A stretch of 64,000 nucleotides of DNA from Tetramitus jugosus (taxonomy: Eukaryota > Heterolobosea > Eutetramitea > Acrasida > Vahlkampfiidae). Under the pieces are notes generated by a model that saw only the letters and a program-made list of their open reading frames with translations, searched no databases and had not been told where the DNA came from. Shown here piece after piece: positions 9,025 through 18,870 of this stretch (positions are counted from its first letter, which is position 1; each line of letters starts with the position of its first letter). Location of the stretch: the NCBI GenBank assembly GCA_937625935.1, contig OW569351.1, forward strand, positions 558,001 through 622,000, written 5' to 3'. A program made the position numbers and the translations under genes.

Positions 9025-11292
9025 TTATGCTTCAGGAACCTTGAATCGAGCAATGAATGGATTGTGGAAGGAACCAACGTACATGTAACCTTTGAAAATG
9101 TTGGCTTCAGATACTGAATGGAACCGAGACATTGAGTCATAGATGGCTCTCTTCATGTGGCCGCTGTTGGCATCAATCACTAGAATGAGTGCTGCCTTTG
9201 GTCTGACGAGAGAGAACAGAGCACTAAAGAACGGAATTTTGGCAAATATCTTTCGTACACCTGGATGTCTGGATAAGAGCTGAGTGAACTTTGTTCTAGG
9301 ACTGGCGCATCCAACTGTTATCTCATCTCCAAATTGGCGGATATTGTCTGGGAAGCAAGGCATATTCTCTGTGAGATAGTGTTTTTCATTCGAGTTCTCA
9401 GCTACTGATTTGTGTAGTTCATACTCTCTGATCCTGAATCGAGTCGTTTCGGATATTAGCAGCTTGGACTCGTCTGGAGATAGGATCAAACCATTGGCAA
9501 AGTGGAGATTGTCGAGTAGTAAGTCAAGTTTCTTTTGTCCCAGGTTATATCTAAATAACCTGCCTAATCCATTACCTTCAAGTGTTTCGAGTTGATAATC
9601 CGATAGATAGAACTTGGTACTCGAGTCAGTAAAATAGAGCACATCATCCGACGATACAACCACATTGTTCGTAAATTTGAACGGTACTCCTTCATAACGA
9701 TCAACTACTCTGGTCAACTTGTTGTTATTGTTCAAATCAAGGACAAGTACTCCAAAATAGGAATCGGCCACATACAACAGGTGGTCATGAAGAAATAGTC
9801 CGAGTGGCACTCCACAAACATGTTGCATTTGAGGCTTGTTGCATTCGGAGAGAGGAGGCAAATCTGTATACTGCACACTTCCAGTCCTAGCAATAATTTG
9901 ATTTGTTCCAGAATTGAAATCAACTGTTCTTATTGTTCCATCTCTCATGGACGTGTAAATAACGTCCTTTGCAGTATCATAGGCGAACGATTCTGGTGCA
10001 AAGCTATCATTGGCAAATAATTGAACATCCTGAACAAACTGAACAGGGAAATCAAAGTCGAATGGAATCTTGTGTGGAGTTGGCTTTGGATCAAAGAACT
10101 GAGGATCAATTGGAGATGGATCAGTGATCATTCGGTACAACAATATTGATAGCAATAGAACTACTATTGATAAAAAAGCAAAGCGAATAGGACGACTGGT
10201 GCGTTGTGATGATCGTTTCTTTGCTTCGCTCTTCCACTGATCAGATGGCACAGCCTCTCTCTGTCCAATTGTGCACTTGAGTGAACCAATTCCATCGATT
10301 GAAATATCTAACTGATCATCTGGTTGCAGCTTCTCGTTTCTCTCGATACCACAGCATCCAGGTATTGTTCCTAAGCCAATCACCTCTCCAGGATGCAAAT
10401 TCTCAGACTGAGAGATGAATGCAACAGCTTCTCCAACAGAATGTGCCATATTCTTCGTATTACCACTTCCAACCACTTTTGAATTGATTCGACACTTGGC
10501 CTCTACGATTCCGTGACTGATCTTTGGCAAGAATTCATCTGCTGTCACAATGATATTGCCCATCTGATTCGAAGAGTTCTTGGCCTTTCCAAATCCCAAC
10601 TTTCCAAACACCTCACCCAGTTGGACATTTCGAACAGAAAAGTCATTCCAAACAACAAAACCTCCAACAATGTTCTCTGCTTCCGTTTCAGTCAAGTTTC
10701 TTCCATGCTTCGCAATGACAACACCAATCTCAAGCTCATAATCAAAGAATGTGGCATAACTAGGCATAGGGACAACATCTCCATCTCCATACAGATTCAA
10801 ATGACTGGCCATGTAGTGCAACGGTTGTTCATACCACAGCTTATTTGGCTTATAAATGGGGAACGGCTTTCCTATCAATCGGAATGGTAGCTCTAAAAGC
10901 GAAAAGACACCATAAGCGAACAAGGATGAGGAAGCAAGCTGATTCTTGACCAAATTTCTCGCGGATTCCACCATATGTCGTTCCCACAAGCTACAATCGC
11001 GCCAAGATTTCACTTCAAAGGGAAATTTTTCAATTGTAAATTGTGGTTGTTGTTGTGTGGACACAGAGACACTGGTATTCTGATTAAACTTGTGGATCCA
11101 ATTCTGAACCATTTGTCTGTTACCTTCGTCCAGATAAAAGGCCAAAAACTTCAAAACATCACTCGCATCATTCTCGTAGGATGAGTTGTTCGGAAGCAAA
11201 TGTTTGAGTGGTAACCATTGACTTGTTTGTTCATCAAAGAGTGCCACAGATCTCTCCTTTGTGACAGTGAATTGGATCAAAGAGACTTTCAT
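9025..11292 (-). CDS. Membrane-anchored FAH-family + strictosidine-synthase-like (APMAP-type) fusion
   Basis: 755 residues in one uninterrupted frame. Residues 1-345 are a fumarylacetoacetate hydrolase (FAH) fold: DYELEIGVVI carries the metal-binding Glu pair, NDFSVRNVQ the Asp, and LHPGEVIGLGTIPGCCG the conserved C-terminal block. A basic linker (KKRSSQRTSRP) leads to one hydrophobic helix at about 367-387. Residues 395-755 are a six-bladed propeller of the strictosidine-synthase-like/APMAP family: APESFAYD, CGVPLGLFL, YVADSYFGVLVLDL, NNVVVSSDDVLYFTDSS, FANGLILSPDESKLLISET and GYMYVGSFHNPFIARF. APMAP proteins are type II membrane proteins with a luminal propeller. By analogy FAH would be cytosolic and the propeller luminal (inference). 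I know of no such fusion. Confidence 0.85.
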   Translation of the reverse strand: MKVSLIQFTVTKERSVALFDEQTSQWLPLKHLLPNNSSYENDASDVLKFLAFYLDEGNRQMVQNWIHKFNQNTSVSVSTQQQPQFTIEKFPFEVKSWRDCSLWERHMVESARNLVKNQLASSSLFAYGVFSLLELPFRLIGKPFPIYKPNKLWYEQPLHYMASHLNLYGDGDVVPMPSYATFFDYELEIGVVIAKHGRNLTETEAENIVGGFVVWNDFSVRNVQLGEVFGKLGFGKAKNSSNQMGNIIVTADEFLPKISHGIVEAKCRINSKVVGSGNTKNMAHSVGEAVAFISQSENLHPGEVIGLGTIPGCCGIERNEKLQPDDQLDISIDGIGSLKCTIGQREAVPSDQWKSEAKKRSSQRTSRPIRFAFLSIVVLLLSILLYRMITDPSPIDPQFFDPKPTPHKIPFDFDFPVQFVQDVQLFANDSFAPESFAYDTAKDVIYTSMRDGTIRTVDFNSGTNQIIARTGSVQYTDLPPLSECNKPQMQHVCGVPLGLFLHDHLLYVADSYFGVLVLDLNNNNKLTRVVDRYEGVPFKFTNNVVVSSDDVLYFTDSSTKFYLSDYQLETLEGNGLGRLFRYNLGQKKLDLLLDNLHFANGLILSPDESKLLISETTRFRIREYELHKSVAENSNEKHYLTENMPCFPDNIRQFGDEITVGCASPRTKFTQLLSRHPGVRKIFAKIPFFSALFSLVRPKAALILVIDANSGHMKRAIYDSMSRFHSVSEANIFKGYMYVGSFHNPFIARFKVPEA

Positions 11293-11407
11293 GCTGCTTG
11301 GAAATTTTTTTTAACTTTTTTTTCTCCATCCAGATCACAAGTTTTTTTGCTTTCAACCAAAAAACAACGAAACTCACAAGATCAACTAGAGAATATACTA
11401 CGACAAT

Positions 11408-14400
11408 ATGGGTGTTCCTAAATTTTTTGGATGGCTCACTTCCAAAGTACCTTCAATGATCATCAATCTGGATGATAAGATTATGGACCGACAAGTGCAT
11501 CACTTTTATATTGACATGAACGGAATTTTGTACTTGATCAAAGAACAGTTTACGGTCAATGAAGCTGAGATTGATTTGAACCAATTCATCTATCAAGTGT
11601 TTCTCTATGTGGAAGAGTTGGTGTATCGTGTCTCACCTTTGAAAACTCTCATGATTTCATTGGACGGTGTTGCACCAGGTGCCAAATTGCAACAACAACG
11701 ACAACGCAGATGGAAAAAGTATGTCAAGAAGCATCAACAAAGTAATCAGAGTAACAACAGTAATGAAAATAGTGAGAATGATGAGAATGATCATGTCATG
11801 AGTGATAGTGAAGAACAAAAGTTGTTGTTTTCATTTTCTCCCGGTACTGAGCTCATGACAATGATTAATCAGCATATGCAATACTTTGTTCGGAGGAAGC
11901 TTCAAGATGATCCTCGTTGGCGCAGGATACAACATATTGTCCTATCCGATGCCAGTGTTCCAGGTGAAGGCGAACATAAAATTATGGACTACATACGAGC
12001 GAATAATAATAACAATCAGAATAATAATAGTATTAGTAGTACTCAGAAGAATGATGAAAGTAAACAAATTTACTTTGAAGACAATGACGTACATTGTATG
12101 TATGGCATGGACTCTGACTTGATCATGTTGGCATTGTCAACTCATTTGCCACATTTTATTCTGTTGAGAGAGCATGTGGTCATCAGTACGCCGTTCAAGA
12201 ACAAGCACGGACATCGCAAGAACAAACACAACAGAAAACAATTGAGTAAGCAATTTAAGATGAATCAAAAAGTGTTAGAGAAGAGAAGATTACAAATATT
12301 GGATGCAACTGTTTTGCGTCATTACATTGATCATGAGTTTAGCGATCTATCAGACAATATTTCATCTCATGATATGGGACAGACGACACTCGAATACAAT
12401 CTCGAACGATTGATTGACGACTTTATTTTTATGCTCTTTTTGTGTGGAAATGACTTTCTACCCAATTTACCTACGTTAGACATTGGTGAAGGTGCTCTGG
12501 ATTACTTTTTCAGTATCTACAAGGCAATATTGCCTGAATTAGGAGGATATATCGTTGATGTTAGTTCAATTGAACGAAAATGCAGTCATGAATTAATTAA
12601 TGTGGATCGCTTTGTGCGCTATTTGAACGTACTGGCTCAATATGAACACTCTGTATTGGACAAGCGGCTCTCTAAGGACGATTCATTCAAATACCGATTG
12701 AAGCAAATTAAGATGTTACGTGAAAGGAGTCAAACACCTCCAAGCACTCTGCTCGATGCGTCTCCTAAACCCAGCACCACTCCTAGCACTTCAAGCAATA
12801 CTTCCAGCTCCTCTCAAGCACCTGCTCCCAGTAACTTTAAACTCTTGTTCAGTGCCCAGAATGAAGTATTGAAAAACCTGATGACCGCCATTGATGCTAC
12901 TAACGCTACGACTGTCAACTGCAAGGGAGATGTGAAAAGACTGGTCATGGTCGGTTCATTGATCTCCAATTCGGTCTCTGCCCAATCGTTCCTCACAGAC
13001 TCTAGCTGCTCTCTTACAAGCGACGTTGATGAACAAATGATAATCAAAATTCCATTCAAGAAACCAGTGACAATCAACTCCATTCTTTTGTTCAGTGCGG
13101 ACTCAGCACCTAAGAATGTCAAGCTGTTTGTTGATCGTGTTGAGATTGATTTTTCGAATGTTGACTCATATGTACCTACTCAACATCTCTCTTTGCCTGA
13201 GGATCCCTGCTCTGCTACCTACCAAAATTTGGAACACAAGTTGAATCCCATTAAGTTCGATACGGTGAACCACTTAACTGTATGTTTATTCACTGACATT
13301 AGTCGTGTACGATTAACTAACTCATTTCTTCTTTAATGTTAGATTTATATTCAAGACAACATTAACAACTCAATGCATACCAAATTGACTCGATTAGGCT
13401 TGTTTGGGCAAGTGATTGACATGTCCAAGAGAACGGCCAAGAAGAAACCTAAAGATTTGACATCCATCTTGTCAGAGTACAGAAAAGCTCACGATCATTC
13501 CCATGACCACAGCCACGGTCATAAGCATCATCGTGGAAATACATGCGAAAAGGAGTGTAGCCACGAACACCATCATCACGAGCAAAAGGAAAAAAAGAGA
13601 CCTAAACTCTCTCCGGATGACAAGTATACGCTTCTCCCACCTCCATCCGATCTCTCGCATTTCTCTCCATTCAACATTTTTCCCTATTGCATGAGCCTTA
13701 ACCTTAACAATCAATATCTTACTTTGGATATAAACGAGTGGAAGAAGAGATATTACTCAATTAAAATGGACATACAAGACGAAGAGGGGAAGAAACAATT
13801 GATACGAAAATATTGCGAAGGCCTCTGCTTTGTTCTTCTGTATTATTATGTTGGTCTACCCAGTTGGAGCTGGTACTATCCCTACCATTATGCTCCTCCA
13901 GTGTCTGACTTAGCACAATTCAGTAGTCAAGAGCTATCTCAACCCGTTCGATTCAAAATGGGCCTACCTCTGAAACCATTGCAACAATTGCTATCAATCT
14001 TGCCTCCGAGTGCTGCTGTATTGCTTCCTCAAGCCTACCAAGCTCTCACAACACAAGAACCATCACCCATCAAGTTCTTATTCTCCTTGGAGCGTAATCA
14101 TATGGCAATTGATGACACTGAGCGAACAAGCAAGTGGGAGTCAATTGTTCGGATCCCTTTTGTTGACCCTTGGTACATACGAGACGCAACGGATAATGTC
14201 CAGTTAAGTGATCGCGAGCTCGCACGAAATGCAACGGGAGAAGTCTTTTTGTTTTGGTTTGATCCCTCTTACACCAAAGACATTTACAAATCAACGTTGC
14301 CTGGACTTCTGGATGACATACACGATTGTCACACAAACTCGTTACTTCTTCAAGCGGACCAGTTACCCACCCACTTACAGGGTAATTCTGACTCCCTCAT

Positions 14401-14449
14401 TATAATTACCCTCAACAAGCAAAACACTAGAAATGAGAGGTTGTATTGA
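11408..14449 (+). CDS. 5'-3' exoribonuclease (XRN) with a nested PITH domain
   Basis: Exons 11408-13279 and 13343-14449, 992 residues. The XRN part 1 (1-440) starts MGVPKFFGW and keeps the catalytic acids D36, D86, E187/E189 (GEGEHKIMDYI), D235, D237 and D349 (GNDFLPN). A Pro/Ser linker leads to a PITH domain at about 477-650 (DVDEQMIIKIPF, APKNVKLFVDR, LTRLGLFGQVID) that spans the intron. A His-rich segment follows (about 660-690). XRN part 2 then resumes (CEGLCFVLLYYYVGLPSWSW, YPYHYAP, RIPFVD). XRNs degrade 5'-monophosphate RNA. PITH in TXNL1 binds the proteasome. The PITH domain lies in the variable linker between the two conserved halves, in one frame with both. A possible last intron at 14382-14430 would give an equally long alternative tail ending at 14498. 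Confidence 0.9.
13280..13342 (+). other. Intron 1 of the XRN-PITH gene
   Basis: 63 nt, phase 0. Donor GTATGT, branch-like TTAACTAAC, pyrimidine tract, acceptor TTAG. Removing it joins FDTVNHLT to IYIQDNINNS and completes the last PITH strands, ending LTRLGLFGQVID. Reading through instead meets a stop at once (TAA 13334-13336). Confidence 0.9.
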
Positions 14450-14498
14450 ACGGTCAGAGACAAGTCCCAAGTTTTCGTTTGGCAAGTGCGGTCTATAA

Positions 14499-15008
14499 AT
14501 AATGACGCGCTTCAGCTTTGTCGCCGCATACCCAAGTACGCAGACCATTCCCCATAAAAAAGCAAAAAAAGCTGTCATACGTCAGCATCCACTCACCCAA
14601 ATGGAGGACTATCGAGGGGAATTAATGCTCCTACGTGAGAAAAAAGCGTGACAATGTGGCGTTGGTCCTTCTTGGAGTTTTTGGGCGCTGCCAAACACAA
14701 CGTTCACTACATCAGGAATCAACCCAACCTCGACATCCACACCACTACACAAAAAAAAAACGACTCACCAGACAAAGAGGAAGCACTTCACCAGACGTGA
14801 TTTTATGTGAAACAGTGCGAATCATTGATCAATAAACTAAACATCCCAAAACTGTGTATCTCACAAACTCAACTCGCTAGCTCACATAGTTCATAACAAA
14901 CAATAATAATAATAATATCGTATCATAATCTACATCTACACACACAGTCTTCAACACAACAATAATAGTTAAAGGACACAAACAACAACAAACAACAACA
15001 ACAAAAAC
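14499..15008. promoter_or_regulatory. Intergenic region between XRN-PITH and the next gene
   Basis: About 510 bases. No RNA gene or convincing ORF is seen. A run of ten A at 14751-14760 and AC/AT-rich leader sequence (14880-15008) precede the ATG at 15009, as expected for a 5' UTR. Confidence 0.4.
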
Positions 15009-18000
15009 ATGATGATGATGAGAAGGAATCATTCTTCGTCCAAGTCCAATAGCAAACAACAAAAACAGCAACAGCAAAATTTGACTGGCACATCCAACAA
15101 TGAACCAACAACAACAACATCCACATCAACAACAACAACAATGAAGGGTATCTTTCCAACAATCATGACTTCTCCACTGAGCAAGAGAAACCCATCACAC
15201 ACTTCCAACAAGGGCAAAAACAATAGCAACAGCAACAGTCAACTTTCATTGGACGGCAGTAACTATAGCTCCTGTACAAGTACGAGCACTGGCAGTATCG
15301 TCACTGGTTATCGCAATTATCATCCATCCAATAGAAACAGTAGTAATAATAACAATAATAGTAACAGTAGGCAACAACATTATCACCGGAGCAACGGTTA
15401 CAATCAGTACAATGGAACGAATAGTGAAAATACGAATACATGTACGGATGATTGGGTATCTGATGTCAATTCATGTTTTGATGAGTCATTGGCTACCACT
15501 ACATGCACACAATACTATACAAATAACAACAACAATAATAACGGTTATGCGTCAATCAATAGAAACAGTGTCACTAATCGTCATTCGAGTCTATTGACCA
15601 ATACGAATATCAAGAGTCATGATGATAATGACATGATGATGTCGTCACAGAGTGCACATGTTACCACTGGTGATGCAGCAACAGTTGATGCAGCCGTTGT
15701 CGCTGCTACTACTGCTACTACTGCTACTCGACATCATCAACAACAACATAGGAGTCATCATGATGATACTGAACAAGGTTTCCTCCAAGGCAAGGGACAA
15801 GAAGTGCAAATGACAAGAGGAGATGAAGAAGAACAATGCATATCATTGGCCGAAGACATGAAACATTACAACAATTATCATAACAAGCAGAGGAATAGTC
15901 ATCATCGGTTACAGGATCAAATTGAACGTTTGAATCAATACTATCGGCACTCTCCACCACAGCAGCAGCAACAACAGCAACAACATCGGAACAATCACCA
16001 TCATCATGATCACAACCGATCCAGCATGATGAACCAGTATCATCAAGGTGTGAGAACCAAGCATCACAGTTTGTTTGTTCACTCAAAAAGCAGTCATCAT
16101 AAGCATCAGTGCTATGTGTGCAATCCATTTGATCATGGTGAGCATAACATGTGTAGTCATGGGGATGACAGTGATGAGGCTAGTGATGAGGATGTGGTTG
16201 ATGATGCAGTCAATAGTGTGGATGACAAGGATGACGACGATGAGAACAACAACAACTTGCACAGGAGCTTTATTATTGTGAAGAGAAAGATTTCACAATC
16301 TGATGCAACAAAGAACAATTCGACAAAGGATACTGGCGCTTTGAATGCTGCCGTCGTCACACGGTCAAATGACGATACGGTCTGTGGTGCAACTAGTGAT
16401 TCGTTGAGTAGCGATACAAGTCATGGCACTGTACGTCGTGTTCAGAGTCACATGCATCATCACAGACACAGTCAATCATGTGTTGATGCTGCCATATGCA
16501 GAAGGAGAGCCTTACAAAGAAGAAGAATAAGCAGAGATGTTCGAAGCAAGAATAGCAGGAGGCCTAGTTCAGCGACGTCCTGTGCCAGTGACATCTTCCA
16601 ATCGGATGATGAGGACGAGCAAGATGAATTAAACGAGATATTACTGGACCCTACTCGGTTGGACGAGAGCGAATGGAATGATAATGACTACTCTTGCTCT
16701 GTTCATTATTCAGATGATGAAGAGGACGAAGGGGTTGAGAGCAGTGGAACACATGATCATTACAACAGTCAAGGTCACATTTGTTACTCCTTGCGCAAGG
16801 CATCACAATTGCTTTTTGGTAGTGTGAGTGCAGGTCAGTACGCTTATGGACAAATGGAGACTCATGATATGGCAAGAACTATTCTTGAGTCACTAGTTCA
16901 ATACAGTTCTGATCAAGTCATTGTGTTCCATGCATTGGAACTGTTGTGTATCATGTACACACAGCAGTATCGATATGATTTGACAGCTTCTTACGCAACT
17001 ATGGCTATCACCGGGGTCGATGTTGATTATAGTGAGAAGCAGAAACTGTTTAACAATATTGCAGTCGCGCTGTTTCCATTTGGAGTGATTTACAATCAAT
17101 TCATTTATGGAGTTTATACTTATTTATTGAATGAGATTCAAATGATTCTTGAATCACCAGTGATTAAGCACGATTATCGAATGCTTGTGATCAACGAGCT
17201 GAGTTACTTCTTCTCAAGTGTGCAAATACTACTGGTACATTGCTTAATGAAGACGAGAGATGAAGATTTGATGTCACTGATTGGCTATCATGCAAACAAG
17301 TATCAACTCATTGACAACATGCACTATATTCATCTCTGCTATTTGACCTATATGCCTAATTCAAGTAATGTCATGGTGAATCAATTTGACATATTGTCAA
17401 AGCAGGTTGACTGGCCACAACGCTGTGAATATGCAAAGGTTATTGTGTATTACATGGCCAAGACTGGCGATTGGAATAATCTGTTTCAATTTTTGAAGAA
17501 ATTATTGATAAGGAACAGTGTTTCCTTCCCTGGTGCATATGAGGCCATGCTCTGTTCTTCACTGATTCAAGGATTGGCTCTCGATCCGTATTTGAAGCTA
17601 GTGGATGAACCAGGAGTTCAATGTTGTAAATATTTGCACATGGCTCATGATTTTGGCAATTTGCAGCTGTTTGACCGCATGCTCCTGAAGTCATATCCAT
17701 TTATACAACTCAATTTCCCCTTTGGTCACTATTCATTTGCCGATGAGTTGGAGAATGTGAGACAAAGAATTGTAGATAATATGAAACAAAACACATTGGA
17801 CTATGTCCTTTGTGTGAGGCATTTAGCTAACCCAAGGATCTCTGCGACTGTTGATGTTCCATCAACAACAGATATGGTCTGCTTGGGAACAGGAAGCACT
17901 GTCAATTCAAGTGTTTTCTATTGTAAGCAAACGCACAAGTTGCATTCAATGCAACTTGATGATCATGAAGGGAAACTCTCCTTCATCAAACAGGTGGAGC

Positions 18001-18833
18001 GCCCATTGGATGAAGCAAATACAGCATGGAAGGCTCTACTGTGTCCCAACAGTGAACAAGAATTACTTCTCTTCAACAACAATCAAGCATCCTTGTATGA
18101 TATAGAGAGCACTCAAATGAGCCCATTGAGTGTCTCTGGCGATGTTGTGCTACACAATGGCTCAACAGTCTATGTGATCGATCAGTCACTATGTAGAATT
18201 TATCAGCTCGTGAATAAGAGCTTTGAATGCGTGTTTGAGTACTCGTTCAATCACTCTCGCCTATTGAACTTTGCGATAACCAAAGAGAACTGCATCGTAG
18301 CACTGTCTGCTCTAGAGCCAGATGTTTTTTATTGGATTGATTTGGAGTCGAAAACACAACATCAAGTGCATCAACAGAATTGTATTCCATCCAAATTCCA
18401 ACGCAGCCCAACTTATTTGCTGCGATACCTACCGGTATCTAACGAATTATTGGTCACTTTTGCAAAGGAGAGTGGCTTTATTGGTGCATGTAGTTTCTCA
18501 TTTTCTAAGGCTCAGTGGAGCGAGGTACTTATTGCAGGTGATTTAGTCACACAGTTCTCTCTCATAGCAAGTAATTTGCCTGTGCCCGGCAGTCCTAGTG
18601 GTGCCTTCTTGCTCACAAAATGCAAGCAATTGAGGGACGTTAGTGCTGGCAATCAAGTTGTTTGTTTGCAGGATGGCCTCTGCAGAGTGGAAACTGCCTC
18701 GAAAGCTTCTTATTTGTGCGATGATGATGATTCGTATCGGGGCAAGATGTATCGCCACCTGATACAAGGACAGTGGAACTTGGATGTTACCAAGAGGTAC
18801 TTTTTCGACACACAAATCATATTCACTCAGTAA
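15009..18833 (+). CDS. Large protein with low-complexity N-half and helical/propeller-like C-half, unknown
   Basis: 1274 residues, family not recognised. Residues 1-600 are rich in N, S, H, Q and D, with a CYVCNPF...CSHG cluster near 370-385 that could bind metal. Residues 600-940 are helical and TPR-like in texture (TILESLVQYSSDQVIVFHAL, YVLCVRHLAN). Residues 960-1274 are beta-rich with repeated short strands, as in a degenerate beta-propeller. A helical repeat region next to a propeller occurs in trafficking and scaffold proteins, but no specific homologue is evident. The start is the first of three tandem ATGs. Confidence 0.65.
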   Translation: MMMMRRNHSSSKSNSKQQKQQQQNLTGTSNNEPTTTTSTSTTTTMKGIFPTIMTSPLSKRNPSHTSNKGKNNSNSNSQLSLDGSNYSSCTSTSTGSIVTGYRNYHPSNRNSSNNNNNSNSRQQHYHRSNGYNQYNGTNSENTNTCTDDWVSDVNSCFDESLATTTCTQYYTNNNNNNNGYASINRNSVTNRHSSLLTNTNIKSHDDNDMMMSSQSAHVTTGDAATVDAAVVAATTATTATRHHQQQHRSHHDDTEQGFLQGKGQEVQMTRGDEEEQCISLAEDMKHYNNYHNKQRNSHHRLQDQIERLNQYYRHSPPQQQQQQQQHRNNHHHHDHNRSSMMNQYHQGVRTKHHSLFVHSKSSHHKHQCYVCNPFDHGEHNMCSHGDDSDEASDEDVVDDAVNSVDDKDDDDENNNNLHRSFIIVKRKISQSDATKNNSTKDTGALNAAVVTRSNDDTVCGATSDSLSSDTSHGTVRRVQSHMHHHRHSQSCVDAAICRRRALQRRRISRDVRSKNSRRPSSATSCASDIFQSDDEDEQDELNEILLDPTRLDESEWNDNDYSCSVHYSDDEEDEGVESSGTHDHYNSQGHICYSLRKASQLLFGSVSAGQYAYGQMETHDMARTILESLVQYSSDQVIVFHALELLCIMYTQQYRYDLTASYATMAITGVDVDYSEKQKLFNNIAVALFPFGVIYNQFIYGVYTYLLNEIQMILESPVIKHDYRMLVINELSYFFSSVQILLVHCLMKTRDEDLMSLIGYHANKYQLIDNMHYIHLCYLTYMPNSSNVMVNQFDILSKQVDWPQRCEYAKVIVYYMAKTGDWNNLFQFLKKLLIRNSVSFPGAYEAMLCSSLIQGLALDPYLKLVDEPGVQCCKYLHMAHDFGNLQLFDRMLLKSYPFIQLNFPFGHYSFADELENVRQRIVDNMKQNTLDYVLCVRHLANPRISATVDVPSTTDMVCLGTGSTVNSSVFYCKQTHKLHSMQLDDHEGKLSFIKQVERPLDEANTAWKALLCPNSEQELLLFNNNQASLYDIESTQMSPLSVSGDVVLHNGSTVYVIDQSLCRIYQLVNKSFECVFEYSFNHSRLLNFAITKENCIVALSALEPDVFYWIDLESKTQHQVHQQNCIPSKFQRSPTYLLRYLPVSNELLVTFAKESGFIGACSFSFSKAQWSEVLIAGDLVTQFSLIASNLPVPGSPSGAFLLTKCKQLRDVSAGNQVVCLQDGLCRVETASKASYLCDDDDSYRGKMYRHLIQGQWNLDVTKRYFFDTQIIFTQ

Positions 18834-18870
18834 ACAGACACACATGTCTTTTCTAAAAGCCTGCTCTTAG

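Noticed and set aside
9025..11292. FAH and SSL parts as two separate genes
   Set aside because: A single frame without stop or splice-like boundary connects them, and there is no intergenic sequence between the domains.
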